Origin: Bifidobacterium asteroides
Lineage (GTDB): Bacteria; Actinomycetota; Actinomycetes; Actinomycetales; Bifidobacteriaceae
Assembly: GCF_030758775.1 (NCBI RefSeq)
Contig: NZ_CP132384.1
Location: 62,001 to 126,000 of the forward strand
Reading direction: 5' to 3'
Length of the DNA stretch: 64,000 nucleotides
The notes below the pieces were generated by a model, which was given only the letters and a program-made list of their open reading frames with translations, was not told where the DNA came from and searched no databases. The stretch's first letter is position 1, and each line of letters opens with the position of its first letter. This document shows, in pieces, positions 8,904 through 16,701 of this stretch. The translations under genes and the position numbers were made by a program.

Positions 8904-9043
8904 ACTCCGTTCTACACCGCCATTGACTTGTCCGCACATGCCTGGCTATAGCCGGAAAATCAAGGGAAATGGCACCAAATTTCCAGCCGTCGGGAAAGTC
9001 CTTGTCTTCAAAAGCAGCTGTTCAGACAATCAGCCTCAGATAT

Positions 9044-9082
9044 TTGACAGATGAATCTACTCGTGTATATTAAGAAACACGA
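9044..9082 (+). promoter_or_regulatory. Promoter and operator of the alpha-galactoside operon
   Basis: TTGACA (9044-9049) and TATATT (9066-9071) with a 16-base spacer form a good promoter. An inverted repeat with arms TCGTGT (9061-9066) and ACACGA (9077-9082) overlaps the -10 box, which is a repressor-operator geometry. The 11-bp element GAATCTACTCG (9053-9063) lies in the spacer and is also found at the lacI-type promoter. Confidence 0.6.
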
Positions 9083-9141
9083 ATGTGCTCCTGTCTCATG
9101 GAACGTGTTCGGCAAAGAAGCAACCTACGAAGGAGTGGTTG

Positions 9142-10404
9142 ATGAATAGGATCAAGACGGTGGCGGCGGTCGGCATCTGCTGCGCAATGGCAATAACCTC
9201 ATTGGCTGCCTGCGGCTCTTCCTCCTCCGGGGGCAAGAAAACCGTGGAATTCATGACCATGCAGTCAACGGGGACCCCCCAGCTCAAGGCTCTTCAGGGC
9301 CTGGGCAAGAAGTTCGAAGAAAAGAATCCGGACATCACCATCAAGATGGTTCCGGGCACCAACAACAACGAGAACGACATCAAGGTTCGCCTGGCCGGCC
9401 ACAATCCTCCGGACATCTGGAACACCCACGGCTGGTCGCGCGACCGGTACGGCAACTTCCTGGAGCCGCTGCAGAACAGGCCCTGGGCCAAGCGGCTCAA
9501 GCCGATAGGCAACGAGGTATTCAAGACCAAGGACGGCAAGTTCTACGCTCTGCCCGCCGACATCCAGGTGTCGGGCATCATGTACAACCAGACGGTCTTG
9601 GATGCGGTCGGCATCGACCCCAAGTCCATCGACACCTGGGACGCCTTTGAGCAGGCCTGCACGAAGCTGAAGGCCGCCGGATACACTCCGCTCATCTCCT
9701 CCAACAAGGACGCGGGTCCCAACGGCGACATCGCCGACTACATGCTTCCGGGCATGTATGACGAAAGCCAGCTCAAGGATCTCTCCAAGGGCAAGTTCGA
9801 TACTGCGGTCTACGAGAAGTACACCTCCAGGGTGGCCAAGTGGGCCAAGGACGGCTGGTTCAATGTGGATTACACCTCCGCCTCCCAGGATGACATCTCC
9901 AGGCTGATGGCCCAGGACAAGGCCGGCTTCTCCTTCCGCGCCAACGGCAGCTCCCAGCTGATCGAATCCTACAACCCCAACGTCAAGCTGGGCATGATGC
10001 CGGTTCCCGCCGAGGTCGGCAAGCCCTACTTCTCCACGGGCGAGGACACCCTGACCTTCGGCGTCTCCAAGACCAGCAAGAACAAGGATGCGGCGCTGAA
10101 GTTCATCGACTTCATGGCCGAGCCTGAAAACCTGCAGAAGCTGGTCGACGTGAGCATGAACGATTCGGCCCTGACCGGCGTCAAGTCCGCACTGGGGCAG
10201 TTCGAGCCGACCTACAACTACTGGGTGAACGAGAAGAAGACCAAGCTGGTCCCCTTCTTCGACCGCAAGTACCTGCCCAACGGCATGTACAACACCTTGG
10301 CCAAGTCCACCGACGGTCTGCTGACGGGTCAGCTGACTGCACAGGCCGCTGCGGATCAGGTCAAGACCTCCTTCAACAGCCTGTATGGCCAGAAGTCTTC
10401 CTGA
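9142..10404 (+). CDS. ABC transporter sugar-binding lipoprotein
   Basis: A 420-residue family-1 extracellular solute-binding lipoprotein. It has a signal peptide of about 22 residues ending in the lipobox SLAAC, where the cysteine would be lipidated, then a Gly/Ser tether and the bilobed domain. It should capture oligosaccharides outside the membrane and pass them to the two permeases that follow. The start at 9142 has AAGGAG at good spacing and begins directly with the basic n-region of the signal peptide; a longer frame from 9085 lacks both. Two GH-D enzymes downstream suggest raffinose, melibiose or stachyose as ligands, which is an inference. No ABC ATPase is encoded nearby, so a shared MsmK-type ATPase elsewhere is expected. 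Confidence 0.92.
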   Translation: MNRIKTVAAVGICCAMAITSLAACGSSSSGGKKTVEFMTMQSTGTPQLKALQGLGKKFEEKNPDITIKMVPGTNNNENDIKVRLAGHNPPDIWNTHGWSRDRYGNFLEPLQNRPWAKRLKPIGNEVFKTKDGKFYALPADIQVSGIMYNQTVLDAVGIDPKSIDTWDAFEQACTKLKAAGYTPLISSNKDAGPNGDIADYMLPGMYDESQLKDLSKGKFDTAVYEKYTSRVAKWAKDGWFNVDYTSASQDDISRLMAQDKAGFSFRANGSSQLIESYNPNVKLGMMPVPAEVGKPYFSTGEDTLTFGVSKTSKNKDAALKFIDFMAEPENLQKLVDVSMNDSALTGVKSALGQFEPTYNYWVNEKKTKLVPFFDRKYLPNGMYNTLAKSTDGLLTGQLTAQAAADQVKTSFNSLYGQKSS

Positions 10405-10429
10405 TTAGCTGACCAAGAGGAGTCGAGTC

Positions 10430-11416
10430 ATGACAGATAGTCGCTCAGGGGCGATTCCTTCGCAGGACACCCAATCCGGATCACCGTTACATGGGGATGG
10501 CAGGAATGCATCCGTTGGCCACGGCAGGGGTCCCTCCCCGCGTCGTCGCCGCTTCAGGGGTGCCTCGATCAATCTCTTCTATCTTCCTGCCGTCATCCTC
10601 CTGGTGATCTTCATCATCTATCCGCTCCTGTCGGGGATCGGGCTTTCCCTGACCAACTGGGACGGGTACAACGACGCCAAGTCCTTCGTGGGGCTGGCCA
10701 ACTACAAGCAGATGCTGACTGACACCAACTTCAAACAGGTGGTCATCAACACCTTCATCTACGGCATCGGCAGCACAGTGCTCCAGCAGATCCTGGGCTT
10801 GGCTCTGGCGCTGTTGCTGAACGCCAAGATCAAGGGGCGCACCCTGATCAGGGCCATCATCTACCTGCCCGCCCTGGTGGCCCCGGTCATCATGGGCATC
10901 ATGTACTACTTCGTCTTCCAGTACCAGCAGGGCGCTCTGAACGCCGTCATGACGGCGCTGGGTCTGCACAAGGTGGCCTGGTTCAACAATGCGGGGTTCT
11001 CGGTCTGCATCATCGTGCTGGTGAACTCCATCCAGTTCGTCGGCGTCTCCATGATCATCTACCTGGCCGGTCTGCAGACCATGGACCAGGAGGTTGTCGA
11101 GGCCGCCGAGGTCGATGGGGCATCCGGCTGGAAGAAGTTCTGGAACATCACCCTGCCGCTCCTGTCGCCCGCCTTCACGACCAGCGTGGTCCTGAACCTG
11201 ATCGGAGGACTGAAGCTCTACGACATGGTCAAGGTGCTGACAGGCGGCGGTCCCGGGTATTCGACCAACTCCATCTCGACCTATATCGGCACGATCTACT
11301 TCGACAACCAGGCGGCCGGGTATGCCTCGGCCATCGGGGTCTTCCTCTTCGTCCTGATTGCCATCGTGACCTGGCTGGTCAACAAGGGACTGGCCAAGCT
11401 GGATTGGGAGGCCTGA
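10430..11416 (+). CDS. ABC sugar transporter permease, MalF type
   Basis: A 328-residue inner-membrane permease of the carbohydrate uptake CUT1 class. About 45 polar residues at the N-terminus precede six hydrophobic segments. The cytoplasmic EAA loop that docks the ATPase is visible near residue 225 (EVVEAAEVDGASGWKKFWNITLPL). The gene lies 25 bases after the binding-protein gene, with GAGGAG upstream of its ATG, and its stop abuts the next permease, so it is clearly in the same operon. Confidence 0.93.
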   Translation: MTDSRSGAIPSQDTQSGSPLHGDGRNASVGHGRGPSPRRRRFRGASINLFYLPAVILLVIFIIYPLLSGIGLSLTNWDGYNDAKSFVGLANYKQMLTDTNFKQVVINTFIYGIGSTVLQQILGLALALLLNAKIKGRTLIRAIIYLPALVAPVIMGIMYYFVFQYQQGALNAVMTALGLHKVAWFNNAGFSVCIIVLVNSIQFVGVSMIIYLAGLQTMDQEVVEAAEVDGASGWKKFWNITLPLLSPAFTTSVVLNLIGGLKLYDMVKVLTGGGPGYSTNSISTYIGTIYFDNQAAGYASAIGVFLFVLIAIVTWLVNKGLAKLDWEA

Positions 11417-11417
11417 C

Positions 11418-12278
11418 ATGGCTAGCAAGAACAAGAATGCGATGACCCCTGCCGAGCGGTCATACCAGCGTGGGCGCTGGGCCATCTACCTCTTCCTGGT
11501 CATCGTCTGCCTCTGCCAGCTCCTGCCCTTCTACCTGGCGATCACCACCTCGCTCAAGCCCTCGGATGATCTGAGCTCGGCTCTGAGCATGCGCACCCAC
11601 GACATGGCATGGTCCAACTGGACCGAGGCCGTCAATGAGGGCGGCATCCTCAAATCCGTGCTCAACAGCGTGGTGGTGACCGTGGGGACGACGGCCCTGG
11701 TCTGCGTCCTGGGAGCGGCTGCGGCCTACCCCCTGGCTCGGCGCCTGACCCGGTTCAACAAGCTGGTCTCGGCCTTCATCCTCTCCATGATGATGATTCC
11801 GCCCCTGAGCATTCTGGTCCCCCTCTATTCCTTCCTGGTGAAGATCGGCGGGGTGAACAACTACTGGGGCATCATCGTGGTGCTGACGGCCACCAACCTG
11901 CCTCTGTCGGTCTTCCTCTACACGGCCTTCATCAAGGCCATACCCCCGGCGATCGACGAGGCCGGCGAGCTGGATGGAGCCAACCGACTCCAGGTCTTCA
12001 TGCGCCTGGTTCTGCCCATGCTCAAGCCTGTGACGGCGACCGTGGTCATCATGACCGGCTCGACAGTATGGAACGACTACGCCCTGTCCAGCTACATCCT
12101 GACCGACCCCTCGGCCCAGACCATCGCCCCTCGCGTGGCCTCCTTCTTCTCGGCCAATACCAACAATCTGGGCGTCGCTGCAGCGGCATCCCTGATTGCG
12201 GCAGCCCCCATGGTGGTCGCCTACATGTTCCTGCAAAAGTACTTCATTGCAGGGATGGTGGCCGGAGCAGTCAAGTAG
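11418..12278 (+). CDS. ABC sugar transporter permease, MalG type
   Basis: A 286-residue inner-membrane permease with six hydrophobic segments. Its EAA loop is near residue 185 (AIDEAGELDGANRLQVFMRLVLPML) and the C-terminus YFIAGMVAGAVK is typical of MalG-like subunits. It starts one base after the previous stop codon, with GGGAGG as ribosome site, and completes the heterodimeric channel. A hairpin (12291-12322) follows before the first hydrolase gene. Confidence 0.93.
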   Translation: MASKNKNAMTPAERSYQRGRWAIYLFLVIVCLCQLLPFYLAITTSLKPSDDLSSALSMRTHDMAWSNWTEAVNEGGILKSVLNSVVVTVGTTALVCVLGAAAAYPLARRLTRFNKLVSAFILSMMMIPPLSILVPLYSFLVKIGGVNNYWGIIVVLTATNLPLSVFLYTAFIKAIPPAIDEAGELDGANRLQVFMRLVLPMLKPVTATVVIMTGSTVWNDYALSSYILTDPSAQTIAPRVASFFSANTNNLGVAAAASLIAAAPMVVAYMFLQKYFIAGMVAGAVK

Positions 12279-12290
12279 TCTATCAATCAG

Positions 12291-12322
12291 GAGCCGCCCG
12301 ACTGCAGTGGGCTGGGCGGCTC
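12291..12322 (+). terminator. Intercistronic hairpin after the permease genes
   Basis: GAGCCGCCC (12291-12299) pairs perfectly with GGGCGGCTC (12314-12322). There is no immediate T run, so it may be a partial terminator or an mRNA-stabilising structure that keeps transporter mRNA above hydrolase mRNA. Confidence 0.5.
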
Positions 12323-12383
12323 ACTGGTTCATCAAGCATTGTTGTTTTTGCACATTTGTGCCGTAGTTACTAAAGGATTTTTC

Positions 12384-14504
12384 ATGCTCTTTCCACAGCC
12401 GGTCCATTCTGATCAGCCATTCACTTATATGGCCCTGGGGCCCATTACGCCGGGTGCCGATATTCCTGACATCAGGGGGCTCTATGCGGGTCCTGACCTG
12501 AATGGCTTGGAACAGACCCCCGCCTGGACCTCGACCCATTCGCCCCTGCTGCTGGAGCATGCACAGAACACCTACCTGCATCCGGGCCTGACCGGGCATC
12601 GGATCGCCCAAGGCCCCGAGGGCATCCAGGCCGGCCGTTCTTGGTCGCCTCGATTCCTGGTCGAGGGCCAGCCCGAGCAGGCCGCCGACTCGCTGACCAT
12701 CAAGGCCCGTGACGAGGATGCCCAGCTTGGGTTGGAGACCAGGGTGGAGGCCATGGCCGGCGGTTCCCTGCGGATTCGCCACACCTTGCGCAACCTGGGC
12801 GCCGACCCCTTCCTGCTGGAGGGTCTGGAGGTCCGCCTGCCCTTGGACGACCAGCAGACCCAGATTCTGGACTTCGCCGGCAGGCACGAGCGTGAGCGCA
12901 GCCCCCAGCGCCACGACCTGGCCGACGGGGCCTGGGTGCGCGAGTTCCGCTGGGGCCGCACCGGCTTCGAGGGGCCCGTGGTCATGGTGGGTACCCCCGG
13001 GTTCAACTTCCATCACGGCAGGGTGCTCTGCGTCCAGCCGGCCTGGAGCGGGAACACCGTGCTTCGGGTGGATCGGAACAGCGCCACCCCGGCCGGCGTC
13101 AGCGCTGGCGAGCTCCTCCTGCCCGGCGAGGTGGTCCTGGATCAGGGACAGGAGTACAGCACCCCCTGGATCGTGGCCACGGCCTCCGACCATGGCATGG
13201 ATCCGATCATGAACAGCCTGCACGCCTGGGAGCGAACCCTGCCCGAGCATCCGCGAGAGCAGCCGGTCATCCTGAACGTCTGGGAGGCCATCACCTTCAA
13301 CCACGACTTCGACACTCTGCGCGACCTGGCCGACCGGGCCGCCCGCATCGGGGTGGAGCGCCTTGTGCTGGACGACGGCTGGTTCCACCTGCGCCGGGAT
13401 GACAAGGCCGGTCTGGGCGACTGGTGGGTGGACCCTGCGGTCTGGCCCCAGGGCCTGGAGCCTTTAGTTGATTATGTCCATAAATTGGGGATGCAGTTCG
13501 GCCTCTGGTTCGAGCCGGAGATGATCAACCCGGATTCGGACGCCTTCCGCGACCATCCTGAATGGGTCATGAGGGCATCCTCCAGGAACCCGGAGCTGCA
13601 GCGCAACCAGCTGGTCCTGGACCTGACCAACCCCCAGGCCTTCAACCACGTGCTGGAGGCCATGACCAAGGTCCTGGAGTCCTGCCACATCGACTACGTC
13701 AAGTGGGACCACAACCGCGATCTGCTTGAGGCCGGTTCCCAGGCCCACGGCGGAGCGCCGGCCATCCACGAACAGACCCTGGCCTACTACCGCCTGCTGG
13801 ACACTCTCCGCGCTCGCTTCCCCAAGGTGGAGTGGGAGTCCTGCGCCTCGGGCGGCGGCCGCATCGACCTGGGCGTGATCGAGAAGGTCCGCCGCTTCTG
13901 GAACTCCGACATGACCGATGCCCTGAGCAGGCAGTTGATTCAGCGCTGGACCGAGCAGACCGTGGCCCCCGAGTACATCGGTGCCCACATCTCCCAGCCC
14001 TCCTCCCAGCAGACCGGCAGAACCTACAGCCTGGATTTCCGGGCGGCCACGGCCGTCTTCGGGTCCATGGGCATCGAGTGGGACATCCGCCAGGCCAGCG
14101 AGGAGGATCTGGAGCGGCTCAAGGAATGGATCACCTGGTACAAGGCCAACCGGGGCTTCCTCCACTCCGGCCGTGTGGTCCGCCTGGACCTGGCCGATCC
14201 CTCGGTCCTGGCTCATGGCGTGGTGGCCCCCGACCGCAGCCGCGCCATCCTGGCCCACGTCCAGTTGGACGAATCCCTGCATAATCGTGGTGTTTATCTA
14301 CGTATTCCCGGCCTGGACCCCAAGGCCCGGTATCGGCTGGCCTGGACTGGCCCCGCCAAGCCCAGGGCTTCGCTGGAGCACCTGGATCCGACTGGTCCGC
14401 TGGGAACCGCCGAGGTCACCGGCACCTATCTGGAGCGCGTGGGCATCCGCATGCCCCGCTGCCAGCCCGAGACCATCCGTCTGATCGACCTGGTCCGGGT
14501 CTGA
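12384..14504 (+). CDS. aga: Alpha-galactosidase, GH36
   Basis: A 706-residue GH36 alpha-galactosidase with no signal peptide, so cytosolic; it would hydrolyse alpha-1,6-galactosides imported by the adjacent ABC system. The order is an N-terminal beta-sandwich (about 1-290), a TIM barrel containing LVLDDGWF, FGLWFEPEMINPDSD, the nucleophile D442 in YVKWDHNRDL, CASGGGRIDLG and the acid/base region NSDMTD (D509-D512), then a C-terminal beta domain. The ATG at 12384 is preceded by AAAGGA and TTTTTC, identical to the ahpC leader. The longer frame from 12339 lacks a ribosome site. Confidence 0.94.
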   Translation: MLFPQPVHSDQPFTYMALGPITPGADIPDIRGLYAGPDLNGLEQTPAWTSTHSPLLLEHAQNTYLHPGLTGHRIAQGPEGIQAGRSWSPRFLVEGQPEQAADSLTIKARDEDAQLGLETRVEAMAGGSLRIRHTLRNLGADPFLLEGLEVRLPLDDQQTQILDFAGRHERERSPQRHDLADGAWVREFRWGRTGFEGPVVMVGTPGFNFHHGRVLCVQPAWSGNTVLRVDRNSATPAGVSAGELLLPGEVVLDQGQEYSTPWIVATASDHGMDPIMNSLHAWERTLPEHPREQPVILNVWEAITFNHDFDTLRDLADRAARIGVERLVLDDGWFHLRRDDKAGLGDWWVDPAVWPQGLEPLVDYVHKLGMQFGLWFEPEMINPDSDAFRDHPEWVMRASSRNPELQRNQLVLDLTNPQAFNHVLEAMTKVLESCHIDYVKWDHNRDLLEAGSQAHGGAPAIHEQTLAYYRLLDTLRARFPKVEWESCASGGGRIDLGVIEKVRRFWNSDMTDALSRQLIQRWTEQTVAPEYIGAHISQPSSQQTGRTYSLDFRAATAVFGSMGIEWDIRQASEEDLERLKEWITWYKANRGFLHSGRVVRLDLADPSVLAHGVVAPDRSRAILAHVQLDESLHNRGVYLRIPGLDPKARYRLAWTGPAKPRASLEHLDPTGPLGTAEVTGTYLERVGIRMPRCQPETIRLIDLVRV

Positions 14505-14549
14505 CCCGCCGCCATCTGCCACACCACAGGGATGAAGGAGCACTGCATC

Positions 14550-16187
14550 ATGAACCCAACCAGCCTCAGCCTGGGAGAGCCGGACTGGATCACGCTGACC
14601 ACCGATGCCGACAGGGAGACTGAGCCCACAGGCAGGCCCTTCCGCACAGCCCCCGATGCGAGGGTCAGCCTCAAGGGTGAATCCGCTCTGACGGTCAGCC
14701 TGACCGCCGGCTCCACCCCCATCCGCTCCCTGGCCCTGCGCTGGACCAGGCCCATGCCCGCCGATGACCTCTATCTGGGCGACGCCTGGGAGCGTGGCTA
14801 CGGCCGCATGGGTTTCCAGACCATGCGCGCCAACCGGTTCATGCCCTGGTACTTCCTGGCGGCGGGTCAGGAGCAGGCCGAGGGGTACGGGGTGGCCACC
14901 GGTGCCAACGCCTTCTGCTTCTGGCAGGTCGATACGGCCGGCATCACCCTCTTCCTGGACCTGCGCAACGGCGGCAGTGGCCTGGTGCTGGACGGCCGGG
15001 AGCTTGAAGCAGCCACCATCATCTGCCTGCAATATCCGCTCCAGGAGCGGGCTGGCGGTCCGGTCTTTGCTGTGGCCAGCGACTTCTGCTCCCGGATCAG
15101 CCGCAAGGGCCTTATGCCCCCTGAGCCGGTCTACGGGAGCAACAACTGGTACTACGCCTACGGGGACTCCAGCCGTTCCCGGATTCTTGCCGATGCCGAG
15201 TATCTGGCCGACCTGACCCAGGGCAACGCCCACCGCCCCACCATGGTTGTGGACGACGGCTGGCAGGACCACCACCGGCTTGAGGACTACAACGGCGGCC
15301 CCTGGCGGCGTGGCAACCAAAAGTTCGGCGACATGGGCGCCCTGGCAGACCAGATCAAGGCCATGGGCATCAAGCCTGGCATCTGGTACCGTCCGCTCCT
15401 CAACGAGGACGAGGCCATTGCCGACCGGCTCAGGCTCCCGCACAACGGATGCCTGGACCCCTCGAACCCGCAGGCCCTGGACTACATCCGCCAGGACGTC
15501 GCCCAGCTGGGGGAGTGGGGCTACCAGCTGGTCAAGCATGATTTCAGCACCTTCGACCTGCTGGGCAGGTGGGGCTTCCAGATGAACCCCTGGCCCAGCC
15601 CGGACGGCTGGCACTTCTACGACCGGAGCCTGACCAGCGCCCAGGTGGTCAAGCAGCTCTACCGGGCCATATTCGAGCAGGCCACCAAGACCGGGATGCT
15701 GGTTCAGGGGTGCAATGTGGTCGGCCACCTGGGCGTCGGCTTCATGCAGATCAACCGGACCGGCGATGACACCAGCGGCCTGCAGTGGGAGCGGACCAGG
15801 CAGATCGGGGTCAACACCTTGGCCTTCCGTCTGCCCCAGAACGGGAGCTTCTACGCCACCGACGCCGACTGCGTGGGCATATCCGACGCAATCGACTGGG
15901 AGCTCAACCGTCAATGGATGGACCTCTTGGCGCGGACCGGCACTCCGCTCTTCTTCTCGGCCCGCCCTGGCAGCCTGACCGCCGACCAGGAGGATCAGCT
16001 CAGGCAGGCTCTGGCCCTGGCTTCGACCGGCGGTGCCCATGCCATTCCGTCGGACTGGCTGGTCAACGACTGCCCTGAGATCTGGACTGACGACGGTGGC
16101 GCACGCCGATACTCCTGGTATCAGCCGGCTGGCCTGGAGTTCGCCGACAAGCCCGAGCGTTACGACGGGTATCTTTCCGCTGTTTAA
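14550..16187 (+). CDS. Clan GH-D glycoside hydrolase, probable second alpha-galactosidase
   Basis: A 545-residue cytosolic enzyme with a TIM barrel of the GH27/GH31/GH36 superfamily. Barrel motifs are VVDDGWQDHH and GIKPGIWYRPL, with candidate nucleophile D331 in LVKHDFSTFD and candidate acid/base D406 or D407 in RTGDDTSG, which recalls the SDD motif of raffinose-synthase-type GH36 proteins. It follows the first alpha-galactosidase with GAAGGAG at good spacing and likely belongs to the same operon. It is clearly divergent from its neighbour, so it may take a different linkage or chain length; other alpha-galactoside or alpha-glucoside activities are possible. Confidence 0.75.
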   Translation: MNPTSLSLGEPDWITLTTDADRETEPTGRPFRTAPDARVSLKGESALTVSLTAGSTPIRSLALRWTRPMPADDLYLGDAWERGYGRMGFQTMRANRFMPWYFLAAGQEQAEGYGVATGANAFCFWQVDTAGITLFLDLRNGGSGLVLDGRELEAATIICLQYPLQERAGGPVFAVASDFCSRISRKGLMPPEPVYGSNNWYYAYGDSSRSRILADAEYLADLTQGNAHRPTMVVDDGWQDHHRLEDYNGGPWRRGNQKFGDMGALADQIKAMGIKPGIWYRPLLNEDEAIADRLRLPHNGCLDPSNPQALDYIRQDVAQLGEWGYQLVKHDFSTFDLLGRWGFQMNPWPSPDGWHFYDRSLTSAQVVKQLYRAIFEQATKTGMLVQGCNVVGHLGVGFMQINRTGDDTSGLQWERTRQIGVNTLAFRLPQNGSFYATDADCVGISDAIDWELNRQWMDLLARTGTPLFFSARPGSLTADQEDQLRQALALASTGGAHAIPSDWLVNDCPEIWTDDGGARRYSWYQPAGLEFADKPERYDGYLSAV

Positions 16188-16701
16188 AAGTAGATGGCGA
16201 CCGTGCTCGGTTGGGATGGGCACAGCCGCCAGTTCGCCGGATTGCAGTGATGGGAACCCGGCCTTACTCGTGCGAAGTACAGTGGGGAATATTCGATAAT
16301 GCCATTTACAGAGCCTCCCAAGAACTCTGCCGACTGTCTCCCCAACAGACGGTGCATGTCATCCGTTTCTGCGTCTTTGTACAGTTGATACAACCTTATC
16401 ATCGCGCAATGACTATGACAGCCTGATCCAATGTCGGCGGAACTCATGGTTGACGGAATGAGTAAACAGCGGCCAGGCTGGCTGGGGTTGTGTGCCCGTG
16501 GCCGGCCTGGCTGTGGTTCCCTCTCTCCCGGGCGGGGACGGGGGCGTGCATGCCTGCCCTCGGCTTCCGCCTGCAGAAGTGTGGTGGGGGCGCGGGAGGA
16601 AGTGTCGGGCTCTCTTGGGGTTGAGCCTAAAGTGGCACGTTCCTCCCTGCTCCCCCTTGATGGGCCGGGGGCGGGGGGATTGATACGCCGCCCGGCCGCT
16701 C
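16188..16701. other. Gene-poor 514-bp gap between hydrolase and surface-protein genes
   Basis: No convincing gene was found. The left half is AT-richer; the right half (from about 16470) is strongly GC-rich with G/C runs. The 15 bases CTTACTCGTGCGAAG occur at 16263-16277 and again at 16701-16715, where they encode the end of the surface protein on the minus strand. This could be a relic of a duplicated 3' end, or chance. A plus-strand open frame here (16431-16910) runs into the surface gene and looks like a GC-driven artefact. Confidence 0.5.

Noticed and set aside
14298-16223. Long minus-strand open frame opposite the second glycoside hydrolase
   Set aside because: Antisense to a motif-complete enzyme, with no plausible product.
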